Positions 1-10,287 of a stretch of 64,000 bases of DNA are shown one piece after another. The notes below the pieces were generated by a model. It worked only from the letters and a program-made list of their open reading frames with translations, had not been told where the DNA came from and did no database searches. Where the stretch lies: NCBI RefSeq assembly GCF_033898505.1, contig NZ_JAXAFK010000001.1:1116001-1180000 (forward strand), written 5' to 3'. The translations under genes were made by a program, and so were the position numbers. The stretch comes from Pectobacterium carotovorum (GTDB lineage Bacteria > Pseudomonadota > Gammaproteobacteria > Enterobacterales > Enterobacteriaceae). Position 1 is the stretch's first letter, and each line of letters starts with the position of its first letter.

Positions 1-782
1 GACGCGGCGGCGATATCGGGCGGTAATTCATGTATCTGAACGCGCGCGCCAGCGGGCAGCGATTCAAGAACGGCATAGGGGAGCATGGCGAGCCCGGCAC
101 CGCTGGCTACACAGGCAAGCATGGCATGGTATGAGTGAATTTCCATGATAGTGCCGGGCACCACGCCATCCTGCCGGAACCAGTTCTCAAGGCGTTTTCG
201 ATAGGAACAGCTGGGGCGGAAAGCAAACAGCGTATCGTGGCTGGCATCCCGCGCATGGCTAATCGGCGCGTGCGTCGTGTCGGATATCAGCACGAGTCGT
301 TCCGTAAAGCATGAACAGCCATTCAGCTCATCGTAGACGACGGGGCCATCGACTAACGCGGCGGCTAGCGTTCCTGCCCGCACGCGTTCAATGATTTCCC
401 CTGATGTACCGGTATTCAGAGACAGCGACACGTTGGGGTAACGCTGGTGGAAAGCCGCTAATAGCGTGGGCAAACGGGTTGCCGCCGTGCTTTCCATCGA
501 ACCTAGCGCGAAATTACCTGCGGGTTCACCCGTGCGCGTCATGCTGATCGCTTCTTCGCTAAGCGCCAGAATGCGCTGCGCATAACACAAGAAATTGTGC
601 CCAATCGGGGACAGGCGCAGGCGCTGTTTCTCTCGGATGAACAGATCGGTACCCAATTCCTGTTCCAGCTGGCGTAACCGCGTGGTCAGATTTGAGGGCA
701 CCCGATGAAGCTGTTCCGCGGCGCGTGCGACGGAGCCCGTTTCGGCAACGAGACAGAACATGCGGAGCTGGGTCAAATCCAT
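1..782 (-). CDS. LysR-family transcriptional regulator, PtrR/YneJ-like (3' end outside window)
   Basis: The reading frame opens at an ATG at 782 and runs off the left edge, giving about 260 residues without a stop. The N-terminus (MDLTQLRMF, then VPSNLTTRLRQLE) is a LysR-type winged helix-turn-helix and resembles E. coli PtrR (YneJ) closely. The remainder is the periplasmic-binding-protein-like effector domain. LysR proteins bind DNA as tetramers and respond to a small ligand; the ligand is unknown here. The gene is divergent from the chemoreceptor at 1475. The family is certain; the orthology to PtrR rests on the N-terminal similarity only. Confidence 0.85.
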   Translation of the reverse strand, partial: MDLTQLRMFCLVAETGSVARAAEQLHRVPSNLTTRLRQLEQELGTDLFIREKQRLRLSPIGHNFLCYAQRILALSEEAISMTRTGEPAGNFALGSMESTAATRLPTLLAAFHQRYPNVSLSLNTGTSGEIIERVRAGTLAAALVDGPVVYDELNGCSCFTERLVLISDTTHAPISHARDASHDTLFAFRPSCSYRKRLENWFRQDGVVPGTIMEIHSYHAMLACVASGAGLAMLPYAVLESLPAGARVQIHELPPDIAAA

Positions 783-1247
783 ATCTTTCTCTTTTCGTAA
801 TGAACTGGTGTTTGATTATTCATTTTTTGTGAAGTTTAGCGACAAGCTGCGCATTTCGCAACTGGCTTACGCCACTCGGATGTAAATGCAACGTAAACTC
901 AGCGGCATGCAACCTTGCCTGAATGATGAAAATGACGGGCGTAATTATCATCAGGATTAATATTTGGGCTTAGAAAGCGATAAAACGATCGCGGCCTGAA
1001 TTAATAGCACCGCAATCAACTTTATAACTAATAGGGACATATTTTTCTGCGGATGAGACCAGAATGGAAAATAAGAATAATCCCAGAAAAATAAAACTGT
1101 ATTTTACCCTGACGCAATAGTGAAGGAGGGGAAATAAATAGATAATTAAAATAAATAGTTAAATGTGTAGATAAATTGTTGTAGCGAAGCAATAGTCAAA
1201 AACTATCGCAATTCTTAATTTTGATCGCATTTGTTGATGCAAAAGCG
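783..1247. other. Intergenic region, AT-rich, no gene seen
   Basis: This is the first part of the 690-bp gap between the divergent LysR gene and the chemoreceptor. It is AT-rich, particularly from about 1000 to 1210. I see no coding frame with a plausible start, no tRNA and no clear hairpin terminator. It should hold the LysR gene promoter and operator, but no specific site stands out. Confidence 0.5.
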
Positions 1248-1274
1248 TAAAGTGCCTGCCCAAAGTGCCGATAA
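1248..1274 (+). promoter_or_regulatory. FliA (sigma-28) flagellar class 3 promoter for the chemoreceptor gene
   Basis: TAAA at 1248-1251, a 15-base spacer and GCCGATAA at 1267-1274 match the enterobacterial sigma-28 consensus in both boxes and in spacing. Initiation would fall near 1285, leaving a leader of about 190 bases before the start codon at 1475. This ties the receptor to the flagellar regulon. Confidence 0.85.
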
Positions 1275-1474
1275 TGTTAATGTATGGTAGGAATATCTTA
1301 TCGTTATTGTAAGGAAGTGTATCTTTTTGTCATTAAAGGAAAATAACTCTAACTAATGAGAGCCTCTGCTCTTCATTAAATGACGTAACACCAGGCGTAT
1401 TTCCAATTAAAAATGTGCAGCCATGTTGCAGAAAGCGCAGAGGAAAGTCGCCAGATAATTTATAGGAGTCTTCT

Positions 1475-3157
1475 GTGAATTTTTTAAAAAATATCACCAT
1501 CAGGGCAATGCTTTTAACAATATTGGGTCTGTTTCTGGTTGTATGGGGCGGCGCGTCTTTCTTTACCACCACCTCATTAAGCAGCATGACCAAACTATTG
1601 GAATCCGGCGAAACTCAACGTAAAAACGTAGAGATGCTGGTGAAAGGCAATGACCAGTATTTTCGTACGGTTACTCGCTTGTTACGCTCGATGGATTTCC
1701 AGCAAACGGGTGAAACGGCGGAAGCAGAAAAAGTATTTACGTCAGCAACCACCGCGTTTAAAAACACGTCAGATCAACTGGCTGCGTTTAAAGCCGTTGA
1801 GCACGTCGGCGTTGATAAAGAAACCGCGGACAATATGATCGCCGCGTGGACCCAGATATTGGATAACGGGTTGACGCCGATGTTGAACGCTGCGCGTGAG
1901 AATCGTCAGGAGGAGTTCCGTCAGCTTTTCCGTAAAACCTACCCGCCGTTGAGCGTGGCATTCGGTGCCAATATGGAGAAATACCAGACGGCGATTCTTT
2001 CCTCGTCAGAGGAGTCAATGAGCGAGGTCTACGGTCTGGTTGGCTGGAGTAATCACATTCTGCTGGGGGCAGCGATTATTGGATTGATCATCCTGCTGAT
2101 GACGGATCGCTATCTGGTTCACTACCTGGTTAAGCCGTTGAATATGATCAAAGGATATTTCCAGGTGCTGGCTGCCGGGCAGCTTAACCACCCGATTGAC
2201 GAGTTTGGTCGTAACTGTGCCGGACAGCTGATTCCTTATCTGAAAGAGATGCAGGGCAGTCTGGTTAATACGGTATCCATTATCCGCGACAGCTCTGCAT
2301 CGATTCATCAGGGCTCCAGTGAAATCAAAAGCGGCAATAACGATTTGTCCGCACGTACCGAGCAGCAGGCTGCGGCGCTGGAACAGACGGCCGCCAGTAT
2401 GGAAGAGCTGAGTGCGACGGTGAAACAGAATGCCGATAACGTTCATCAGGCCACTAAGTTGGCACAGGATGCTTCCGTTGCGGCGAAGAAAGGGGGCGAC
2501 GTCACGGCAGATGTGATGGCGACGATGGCAAGCATTACGACCAGCTCGAAGAAAATTGCTGATATCACCAGCGTGATTAACGGCATTGCCTTCCAGACCA
2601 ACATTCTGGCGTTGAACGCGGCGGTGGAAGCTGCCAGAGCCGGTGAGCAGGGGCGTGGTTTTGCGGTAGTTGCAGGCGAAGTTCGTAATCTGGCGCAGCG
2701 CAGTGCTCAGGCGGCAAAAGAAATTGAGAGCCTGATTACGGAATCGGTTGAACGTATCAATACAGGGTCAAATCAGGTTACGCAAACCGGCGAAGCGATG
2801 GATTCCATCATTTCTGCGATTACCCGGGTGAACGATCTGATGGGTGAAATCGCATCGGCATCGGACGAGCAGAGCCGCGGTATTACGCAGATTGGTCAGG
2901 CGGTGACCGAAATGGATGGCGTGACACAACAGAACGCCGCGCTGGTACAAGAATCTGCCGCCGCCGCGGCATCGCTGGAAGATCAGGCCCGCCAGTTGAC
3001 CGAGGCCGTATCGGTATTCCAGCTGTCGGCCGCAGAGGCGCATCGTCGCCCTCAGCAGCGTCTGGCAGAGAAAGCGCCCGCAGTGGAAAAACCGATGTTA
3101 TTAGCGGCCGCAGGCGGTAAAAAAGGCAATGCTAACGACAACTGGGAAACCTTCTGA
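1475..3157 (+). CDS. Methyl-accepting chemotaxis protein (Tar/Tsr type)
   Basis: This is a 560-residue inner-membrane chemoreceptor that passes periplasmic ligand signals to CheW and CheA. Visible parts are TM1 (about 12-32), a periplasmic helical ligand domain of the TarH type (about 35-190), TM2 (about 192-210), a HAMP domain (about 211-265), methylation helices, and the highly conserved signalling hairpin at about 361-417. The last five residues are NWETF, the tether that recruits CheR and CheB and is typical of high-abundance receptors. The start is GTG, preceded by an AGGAG-type site at 1464-1469. The ligand cannot be read from sequence. A sigma-28 promoter lies upstream and a terminator follows. 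Confidence 0.93.
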   Translation: MNFLKNITIRAMLLTILGLFLVVWGGASFFTTTSLSSMTKLLESGETQRKNVEMLVKGNDQYFRTVTRLLRSMDFQQTGETAEAEKVFTSATTAFKNTSDQLAAFKAVEHVGVDKETADNMIAAWTQILDNGLTPMLNAARENRQEEFRQLFRKTYPPLSVAFGANMEKYQTAILSSSEESMSEVYGLVGWSNHILLGAAIIGLIILLMTDRYLVHYLVKPLNMIKGYFQVLAAGQLNHPIDEFGRNCAGQLIPYLKEMQGSLVNTVSIIRDSSASIHQGSSEIKSGNNDLSARTEQQAAALEQTAASMEELSATVKQNADNVHQATKLAQDASVAAKKGGDVTADVMATMASITTSSKKIADITSVINGIAFQTNILALNAAVEAARAGEQGRGFAVVAGEVRNLAQRSAQAAKEIESLITESVERINTGSNQVTQTGEAMDSIISAITRVNDLMGEIASASDEQSRGITQIGQAVTEMDGVTQQNAALVQESAAAAASLEDQARQLTEAVSVFQLSAAEAHRRPQQRLAEKAPAVEKPMLLAAAGGKKGNANDNWETF

Positions 3158-3218
3158 TAGCCCCACGACATGCGGCGTCAGCGCGCTGATGACCGCAAAA
3201 ATCAGGTGATTTATCGCT

Positions 3219-3251
3219 AAAAGCACTGGGATATGTTCCCAGTGCTTTTTT
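3219..3251 (+). terminator. Rho-independent terminator of the chemoreceptor gene
   Basis: A perfect 13-bp stem (3219-3231 with 3237-3249) closes a five-base loop and runs into a T tract. It lies 60 bases after the stop codon. Confidence 0.85.
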
Positions 3252-3483
3252 GTTTATCACGGGACATTTATGACTGAATCGTGGTTTTTCTGTGCACAAG
3301 ATGTGCCCCTCGCTACGCACACAGGCACACCCGCTACGCTTGATAACCTGAATCTATTTCAACAATCATGACGTACAATCACTGGATAATCGTAACTCTC
3401 TCAACTAGAGTGTTGACGGCGCTAGGGTCTGATCAAGGCCATGATAGTGCGATAGGCATAGTTACACCTGCAGGAGAATAATA
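3252..3483. other. Intergenic leader and promoter region of folE
   Basis: No gene is seen between the receptor terminator and folE. The stretch should carry the folE promoter. E. coli folE is MetJ-regulated, but I could not find a convincing tandem MetJ box here. The folE ribosome binding site is AGGAG at 3471-3475. Confidence 0.4.
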
Positions 3484-4146
3484 ATGTCATCACTAAGTAA
3501 AGAAGCCGTTATGGTGCACGAAGCACTGCTGGCACGCGGTCTCGAAACGCCGCTGCGCGGGGCGTTGTTGGATCGGGATACGCGTAAGCAACGTATTGCC
3601 GAGCATATGACGGAAATTATGAATTTGCTGAGTCTCGATCTGAGCGATGACAGCCTGGCTGAAACACCGACTCGCATCGCTAAAATGTACGTTGATGAAA
3701 TATTCTCCGGCTTGGACTACGCCAATTTCCCCAAAATCACCATCATTGAAAACAAAATGAAGGTCGATGAAATGGTTACCGTGCGCGATATCACGCTGAC
3801 CAGCACCTGTGAACATCATTTCGTGACGATCGATGGGAAAGCAACGGTGGCGTATATCCCGAAAGATGGCGTCATTGGTTTGTCGAAGCTCAACCGCATC
3901 GTCCAGTTTTTCTCTCAGCGCCCTCAGGTGCAGGAACGCTTAACGCAGCAGATTTTAGTCGCGCTGCAAACGCTGTTGGGTACCAATAACGTTGCGGTTT
4001 CGATTGATGCGGTGCATTACTGCGTGAAGGCGCGCGGTATTCGTGATGCGACCAGCGCCACGACCACGACATCGCTCGGTGGGCTGTTTAAATCCAGCCA
4101 GAACACGCGTCAGGAATTCCTGCGCGCGGTTCGCCACCACAATTAA
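3484..4146 (+). CDS. folE: GTP cyclohydrolase I
   Basis: The enzyme converts GTP to 7,8-dihydroneopterin triphosphate, the first step of folate (tetrahydrofolate) synthesis, and works as a cytoplasmic decamer. The protein has 220 residues, against 222 in E. coli. The zinc ligands are visible: Cys109 and His112 in the CEHH motif, and Cys180 in HYCVKARG. The SKLNR and QERLTQQI segments of the tunnelling-fold core are intact. The ATG at 3484 follows an AGGAG site. A hairpin with an 8-bp stem (4160-4167 with 4186-4193) follows the stop. yeiB follows on the same strand, as in E. coli. Confidence 0.97.
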   Translation: MSSLSKEAVMVHEALLARGLETPLRGALLDRDTRKQRIAEHMTEIMNLLSLDLSDDSLAETPTRIAKMYVDEIFSGLDYANFPKITIIENKMKVDEMVTVRDITLTSTCEHHFVTIDGKATVAYIPKDGVIGLSKLNRIVQFFSQRPQVQERLTQQILVALQTLLGTNNVAVSIDAVHYCVKARGIRDATSATTTTSLGGLFKSSQNTRQEFLRAVRHHN

Positions 4147-4284
4147 GCCCGTTCTTATTGGCGATGATGAAGGAAATACCCCTCGTCATCGCCACATCGG
4201 TCATTGTCAAATCAGCAAGTACCTTCGCTTTTTCCCTTTCTGTGCATACAATCGCTACTTCGATGATTTGAAAATGTAATTTGT

Positions 4285-5472
4285 ATGCCTTCTCACACTG
4301 TACCATCACCTCATTTGCCACTTTCGCGGCCACCTTCACGGATAGCTACGCTGGATTTCGCACGCGGCGTCGCCATCCTGGGTATTTTACTGCTGAATAT
4401 TACGGCGTTTGCTTTACCGCATGCGGCCTACCTCAATCCAGCCTGGCAAGGTGAACCCACGTTGTCCGATGCCTTGACGTGGGCGGCGATGGATCTGCTG
4501 GCGCAGGCAAAATTCCTGACGCTGTTTTCTCTCCTTTTTGGCGCGGGGCTACAGCTATTGTTGCCGCGGGGGAAACGCTGGGTACATGCACGTCTGTTCT
4601 GGCTGATGATCGTCGGGCTGATTCATGCCATTTTCCTGTGGGATGGCGACATTTTGCTCGACTATGCGCTGATAGGGCTGGTGTGTTACGGCATGATTCG
4701 CCATGCGGAAAGTAGCCAGTTGCTAATGCGTACGGGGGTAGTTCTATACCTGGTGGGAATCGGCGTGCTGTTTGTACTGAGCCAGATTCTGAGTCTGCAA
4801 CCGGGTCGATTCTGGCTGCCGGGTATGGCGGATATCACCTACGAGGCTTATTGGCGGGCGTTAGGCGGGCCGGAAGCGTGGAGTAATCGCGTCGATCTGC
4901 TCACGGAAAGCCTGTTGTCGCTGGGCGTGCAGTACGGCTGGCTGCTGGCGGGATCGATGCTATTAGGAGCAGGGCTGATGCGCAGTGGCTGGCTGAAAGG
5001 GGAATTCAGCACGGCGCACTATCGTAAGGTGGCTCTGTGGCTGATTCCACTGGGCGTGGCGATTAACAGCATTGGCGTGGTGGGGCAGTGGCTGGTGGAT
5101 TGGGAATATCGCTGGAGCGGGCTGTTATTGCAAATTCCGCGTGAGCTGAGTTCACCCTTGCAGGCGATAGGCTATCTGGCGCTGTGCTACGGCTTTTGGG
5201 GCACGCTGTGCCAATGGCGCATCACGTACTGGATTACGGATGTCGGGCGTATGGCGTTAACCAACTATTTGCTGCAAACGCTGATTTGCGTGGTGCTGTT
5301 TAACCAGCTTGGTCTGTTTATGGCCTTCAGCCGCCTGCAATTGTTGGCGCTGGTTCCTATTATCTGGATCGCCAATCTGGTCTTTTCTCACTGCTGGTTG
5401 CGCTATTTTCGTCAGGGTCCGCTGGAATGGCTATGGCGCAAACTCACTAATGCGGTAGGGAAAACCGAGTAG
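4285..5472 (+). CDS. yeiB: DUF418 family integral membrane protein YeiB
   Basis: This is a 395-residue polytopic membrane protein. It opens with the family's IATLDFARGVAILGILLLNI segment, then has about ten hydrophobic helices and the C-terminal DUF418 region (DVGRMALTNYLLQT). E. coli YeiB is 385 residues long and also lies directly downstream of folE. Its molecular function is unknown; the fold recalls acyltransferase-3-like membrane proteins. The first 15 residues before the conserved core are variable, so the true start could be slightly internal. The gene is convergent with sanA, leaving only 8 bases between stops. Confidence 0.9.
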   Translation: MPSHTVPSPHLPLSRPPSRIATLDFARGVAILGILLLNITAFALPHAAYLNPAWQGEPTLSDALTWAAMDLLAQAKFLTLFSLLFGAGLQLLLPRGKRWVHARLFWLMIVGLIHAIFLWDGDILLDYALIGLVCYGMIRHAESSQLLMRTGVVLYLVGIGVLFVLSQILSLQPGRFWLPGMADITYEAYWRALGGPEAWSNRVDLLTESLLSLGVQYGWLLAGSMLLGAGLMRSGWLKGEFSTAHYRKVALWLIPLGVAINSIGVVGQWLVDWEYRWSGLLLQIPRELSSPLQAIGYLALCYGFWGTLCQWRITYWITDVGRMALTNYLLQTLICVVLFNQLGLFMAFSRLQLLALVPIIWIANLVFSHCWLRYFRQGPLEWLWRKLTNAVGKTE

Positions 5473-5480
5473 AAAAAACC

Positions 5481-6281
<801 letters not shown>

Positions 6282-6384
6282 CTAATCATGCCTCAAGGCT
6301 ACTTTACCTGACTGGGGGACGCAAGACGAAGGCGAGGAACGGGTGGTTTATTGATTGAATTTTCAGCGTTAGGGTGAGGGGCGT

Positions 6385-6424
6385 GAAAATAAAACGCCAG
6401 CCTTTCGGGCAGAAAAGCTGGCGT
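6385..6424 (-). terminator. Rho-independent terminator of rimO
   Basis: An ACGCCAGC stem at 6394-6401 pairs with GCTGGCGT at 6417-6424. Read on the minus strand it is followed by a T-rich tract at about 6385-6393. It lies about 75 bases after the rimO stop. Confidence 0.75.
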
Positions 6425-6497
6425 GACGGGTAATACTGGTTACTTCGCCCGGTGTATCTCGATCCTTAAACGATCGGTATTAGGCGCGCTGGGCGTG

Positions 6498-7811
6498 TTA
6501 AACCCGGCTACCCCACAGATCGTATTCGTCGGCGTGTTCGACTTTAACCTTAACGATATCACCGACTTTCACGCCAGTTTCTCCGTTGAGGTAAACCGCA
6601 CCGTCGATTTCAGGGGCATCGGCCATGCTGCGGCCAATCGCGCCTTCTTCGTCGATTTCATCGATCAACACCAGCACTTCACGGCCAATTTTATCCTGCA
6701 AACGCTGGGTAGAAATGGCCTGCTGAAGCTGCATGAAACGGTGGAAGCGTTCTTCTTTGATCTCTTCCGGCACCTGATCTGGCAATGCATTTGCCGCCGC
6801 GCCTTCGACCGGACTGAATTTAAAACAGCCCACGCGGTCGAGTTTGGCTTCTTTCAGGAAGTCGAGCAGCATTTGGAAATCTTCTTCCGTCTCGCCGGGG
6901 AAACCGACAATAAAGGTAGAACGCAGCGTTAAGTCCGGGCAGATTTCGCGCCAGCGCTTAATACGCTCCAGCGTTCTTTCTACTGCGCCTGGGCGCTTCA
7001 TCAGTTTGAGAATTTTCGGGCTGGCGTGCTGGAGCGGGATGTCCAGATAAGGCAGGATTTTGCCTTCCGCCATTAATGGGATCACATCGTCTACGTGCGG
7101 GTAAGGGTAGACATAGTGCAGGCGTACCCATACGCCGAGAGACGCCAGTTGCTCACACAGGCTGACCATACTGGTTTTGACCGGTTGCCCGTTCCAGAAT
7201 CCGGTACGCTGCTTCACATCTGCGCCGTACGCCGAGGTGTCCTGAGAAATCACCAGCAGCTCTTTTACGCCGGCATCAACCAGACGTTTCGCTTCATCCA
7301 GCACCGAACCGATTGGGCGGCTATCCAAATCGCCACGCATGGAAGGGATAATGCAGAACGTACAGCGGTGGTTACAGCCTTCTGAAATTTTCAGATACGC
7401 GTAATGGCGCGGTGTGAGTTTCACGCCCTGCTCGGGAACTAAACTGGTAAACGGGTTGTGCGTCGGTTTAGGGACATATTGATGCACGTGCGACAGCACC
7501 TGCTCGTAGCTGTGCGGACCAGTAATTTCCAGCACTTTTGGATGCACTTCGCGTATTTGATTTTCTTTGGCACCCAGACAGCCTGTGACGATAACTTTAC
7601 CGTTCTCATTCAGCGCTTCGCCGATGGCTTCCAGCGACTCTTGTACGGCGCTGTCAATAAAACCACAGGTATTGACGATCACCAGTTCAGCGTCGTCATA
7701 GCGTGGGACGACCTGATAACCTTCAGTACGCAGTTCGGTCAGAATCCTCTCGGAGTCGACGAGGTTTTTCGGGCAACCGAGGGAAACAAAGCCGATACGT
7801 GGTTGTTGCAT
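6498..7811 (-). CDS. rimO: Ribosomal protein S12 methylthiotransferase RimO
   Basis: RimO is a radical-SAM enzyme that adds a methylthio group to the conserved aspartate of ribosomal protein S12. The protein has 437 residues (E. coli 441). The N-terminal UPF0004 domain carries its cluster cysteines at about 13, 49 and 78. The radical-SAM motif is CNHRCTFC with cysteines at 146, 150 and 153. A TRAM domain forms the C-terminus (from about 372). All key residues are present. Confidence 0.97.
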   Translation of the reverse strand: MQQPRIGFVSLGCPKNLVDSERILTELRTEGYQVVPRYDDAELVIVNTCGFIDSAVQESLEAIGEALNENGKVIVTGCLGAKENQIREVHPKVLEITGPHSYEQVLSHVHQYVPKPTHNPFTSLVPEQGVKLTPRHYAYLKISEGCNHRCTFCIIPSMRGDLDSRPIGSVLDEAKRLVDAGVKELLVISQDTSAYGADVKQRTGFWNGQPVKTSMVSLCEQLASLGVWVRLHYVYPYPHVDDVIPLMAEGKILPYLDIPLQHASPKILKLMKRPGAVERTLERIKRWREICPDLTLRSTFIVGFPGETEEDFQMLLDFLKEAKLDRVGCFKFSPVEGAAANALPDQVPEEIKEERFHRFMQLQQAISTQRLQDKIGREVLVLIDEIDEEGAIGRSMADAPEIDGAVYLNGETGVKVGDIVKVKVEHADEYDLWGSRV

Positions 7812-7982
7812 ATTATTCGCTCACAAAATAAACAGAAAATAAAAACCGGAGGATTCTACACCATAGTTGATTATCCTTATAGTCAGTGGTGTAAAACTCA
7901 GCATTTTATCGCCGTGGTGATGAGGTCTCGTGGAAGGTGCTTCGCAAAGCGGCGCTAAATAGTAAATACATGCAGAACGTTA

Positions 7983-7991
7983 TGGTATAAT
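7983..7991 (+). promoter_or_regulatory. Extended -10 promoter upstream of the toxin-antitoxin-like pair
   Basis: TGG-TATAAT at 7983-7991 is a perfect extended -10 element about 30 bases before the start codon of the first gene. There is no convincing -35 hexamer. A weak imperfect dyad covers the -10 box and could be an autoregulatory operator. Confidence 0.5.
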
Positions 7992-8022
7992 TTTTCATCA
8001 TTACCACGAGTCAGGAGGCAGG

Positions 8023-8274
8023 ATGGTGCAACGAATTAAAGTCGTGCGGAAGCATCAGCGTAAAAGCAAAATTGATGATAATCGGACCTTAATGCAGATC
8101 GGTGCCCGTGCCTCAAAGCAGGCAATCAAAGAAGCGTTAGATTCCGGTGTATCAATCACTTATATCAAAGATGGCTGGCTGGTCAGTCAAGCACCTGATG
8201 GTACGCTCTCAGAAATTAAACCCGTGGACGGTCAACCGCCAATTAAGCTTAGGGAGCTGCTTTGCCGAGCTTGA
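8023..8274 (+). CDS. Small basic protein, putative antitoxin partner of the zeta-like kinase
   Basis: This 83-residue protein has a lysine/arginine-rich N-terminus (VQRIKVVRKHQRKSK) and a helical middle (SKQAIKEALDSGVS). I do not recognise a named family; it is not an epsilon or PezA protein by eye. The start has a strong AGGAGG site (8013-8018). The gene overlaps the next one by 13 bases, an arrangement typical of antitoxin-toxin operons. The antitoxin role is an inference from context. A link to another process, such as an accessory for the kinase, cannot be excluded. Confidence 0.7.
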   Translation: MVQRIKVVRKHQRKSKIDDNRTLMQIGARASKQAIKEALDSGVSITYIKDGWLVSQAPDGTLSEIKPVDGQPPIKLRELLCRA

Positions 8275-8924
8275 GACTGGTTGCAGGCCCGAATGGATCG
8301 GGCAAAACGACGTTGACTAAAGAATTGAGAGAAACGTACGCCGTTCCTTTGGGGCAGTACCTTAACCCCGATGATATTGCAAAACATATTGATCTCCCTG
8401 CGTTGTTGGGGGAAGCGGTCGATAAAGCACTGTTGTCCGATGAATCAGCCGCCAGGCTGGCACAGAGAATTTCCTTAGGTTTGAGAGAGGACTGGATTCG
8501 CGATCGGCTTTCTTTTACCTATGAGTCCGTGATGAGTCACAAAAGTCATCTCGATTTTGTAAAAGCGGCAAGAGAAAGCGGTTATAAACCCTACCTTTAT
8601 TATGTCTGTACGTCAGATCCAGAACTCAACGATGAGCGAATAACTCAGCGTGTTGCATTAGGCGGGCATAGTGTGCCGAAGGATAAGGTCTTCGGGCGTT
8701 ATCAGCGTAGCTTGGTGTATCTCTCTGAGATGATCCGACTCTGCCATCGTGCTTATTTTTTCGATAATTCAACGACGACGCTGACGTTTCTTGGTGAGGT
8801 TACACCGGATGGCTTTCTTGATATCGTCGAGGAATCGTTTGATAACGTGCAGCCTATGTGGTTGTACAAAAATGTGATGACGTCGTGGGATGAAAACAAA
8901 ATCAGGATGATTCAGCCGAGATAA
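8262..8924 (+). CDS. Zeta-toxin-like P-loop kinase
   Basis: This 220-residue protein has the Walker A motif GPNGSGKT at 9-16 right at the N-terminus. Further on are YESVMSH and YVCTSDPELNDERITQRVALGG, a pattern typical of the zeta toxin / AAA_33 kinase group. Known zeta toxins phosphorylate UDP-N-acetylglucosamine and block cell-wall synthesis. The start is TTG at 8262, with AGGGAG at 8251-8256, and lies inside the end of the upstream gene. No helix-turn-helix is visible. The module sits between rimO and yliI, a site where E. coli carries other small genes, so it is probably accessory. The substrate is unproven. Confidence 0.8.
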   Translation: MPSLRLVAGPNGSGKTTLTKELRETYAVPLGQYLNPDDIAKHIDLPALLGEAVDKALLSDESAARLAQRISLGLREDWIRDRLSFTYESVMSHKSHLDFVKAARESGYKPYLYYVCTSDPELNDERITQRVALGGHSVPKDKVFGRYQRSLVYLSEMIRLCHRAYFFDNSTTTLTFLGEVTPDGFLDIVEESFDNVQPMWLYKNVMTSWDENKIRMIQPR

Positions 8925-9062
8925 CCCAATTTATCATGTCCGCCGCTTCAGCTACTGGTTTCTTTGAATTTCTTCAATAAATGTAAACCTTGCCCCGTTT
9001 TTTTGCACAAACATCGCCTGCCGCCTAAATTTACAGGACTTTTGTTGGATGGAGACAACGCT

Positions 9063-10229
9063 ATGTCCTATTGCCTGATGCCTCGCAATTCTGCTTCCCC
9101 CCCCTTGTTACGACGATTTTCTGCCGTGCCACATTGGCTGCTGCTTGGCGCGACGCTGCTGTTTTCCAGCCCGTTATTGGCGGCAGAACCGAAGGTGACG
9201 GAATTACAGGATAAGCTGGACCACCCGTGGTCATTGGCGTTTTTACCGGAAGAGCAGGGGATTCTGATTACAGAACGCGCCGGGAATTTACGCTTATGGA
9301 AAGCGGGCAGCGCGCTGTCTGCGCCGATAGCGGGTGTACCGAAAGTCTTCGCTAAATCACAGGGCGGGTTGCTGGAAGTCGCGCTATCGCCGGACTTTGC
9401 GCAGAATCGACGCATCTACCTGAGCTTTGCCGAAGAGGGGAGCGAGGGTAAAGCGGGAACCGCGGTCGGCTACGGTAAACTCTCCGAGGATAATAAGCGG
9501 TTAGAGAATTTCACAGTCTTCTTCCGTCAGGAACCGAAGCTGTCGACGGGTAACCACTTCGGCGGCAAGCTGGCCTTTGATCGACAAGGGTATCTGTTTA
9601 TCGCACTGGGCGAAAACAACGAACGCCCGACCGCACAAGATCTGGATAAATTACAGGGCAAAATTGTACGTCTGACGGCAGAGGGTAAGGTGCCGTCCGA
9701 TAACCCGTTTGTGAATACACCTAATGCGCGGCCGGAAATCTGGTCTTACGGACACCGTAACCCGCAGGGGTTGGCGATTAATCCGTGGTCTGGCGTGCTG
9801 TGGGAAAATGAACATGGCCCGAAAGGCGGCGATGAAATCAATATCCCTAAAGCCGGTGAGAATTACGGCTGGCCGATTGCGACACACGGCATTAACTATT
9901 CAGGGTTAAAGATTCCAGAAGCGAAAGGAAAAGAGATCGCAGGGATGGCGAACCCTGACTTTTATTGGGAAAAATCACCGGGCATCAGCGGAATGGCCTT
10001 CTATAACAGCGACCGTTTCCCGCAGTGGAAAAATTCAGTCTTTATCGGCGCGCTGGCAGAGAAGAACCTGATTCGTTTGACGCTTGATGGCGACAAGGTC
10101 GCTTCACAAGAGCGCTTGCTGAGCAACCGCGGTGAACGTATTCGCGATGTGAGGCTGGGGCCTGACGGCTACCTTTATTTGCTGACCGATCACGACAATG
10201 GCAAATTGCTGAAAGTCGGACTGGAGTAA
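9063..10229 (+). CDS. yliI: PQQ-dependent soluble aldose sugar dehydrogenase YliI
   Basis: This is a periplasmic six-bladed beta-propeller of the soluble glucose dehydrogenase family (GSDH/sorbosone dehydrogenase domain). E. coli YliI oxidises aldoses with the cofactor PQQ. I set the start at ATG 9063, which follows GGAG at 9051-9054 and gives 388 residues with a signal peptide cleaved after LLAA. An in-frame start at 8964 would add 33 residues that do not resemble the family. Conserved pieces include HPWSLAFLP, GDEINIPKAGENYGWP and WSYGHRNPQG. No PQQ synthesis genes are in the window. Confidence 0.92.
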   Translation: MSYCLMPRNSASPPLLRRFSAVPHWLLLGATLLFSSPLLAAEPKVTELQDKLDHPWSLAFLPEEQGILITERAGNLRLWKAGSALSAPIAGVPKVFAKSQGGLLEVALSPDFAQNRRIYLSFAEEGSEGKAGTAVGYGKLSEDNKRLENFTVFFRQEPKLSTGNHFGGKLAFDRQGYLFIALGENNERPTAQDLDKLQGKIVRLTAEGKVPSDNPFVNTPNARPEIWSYGHRNPQGLAINPWSGVLWENEHGPKGGDEINIPKAGENYGWPIATHGINYSGLKIPEAKGKEIAGMANPDFYWEKSPGISGMAFYNSDRFPQWKNSVFIGALAEKNLIRLTLDGDKVASQERLLSNRGERIRDVRLGPDGYLYLLTDHDNGKLLKVGLE

Positions 10230-10234
10230 AAATC

Positions 10235-10252
10235 AGGCACCTTGCGGTGCCT
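10235..10252 (+). terminator. Hairpin after yliI, possible weak terminator
   Basis: AGGCACC (10235-10241), a TTGC loop and GGTGCCT (10246-10252) form a compact stem 5 bases after the stop. No T tract follows, so readthrough into the structured element beyond is plausible. Confidence 0.5.
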
Positions 10253-10287
10253 GTCAGACTGTAAAAAATCTATTTGCGGAACGAAGA

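Noticed and set aside
8964..9062. Longer N-terminus for yliI
   Set aside because: The extra 33 residues precede the signal peptide and do not fit the family; ATG 9063 has a proper ribosome binding site.
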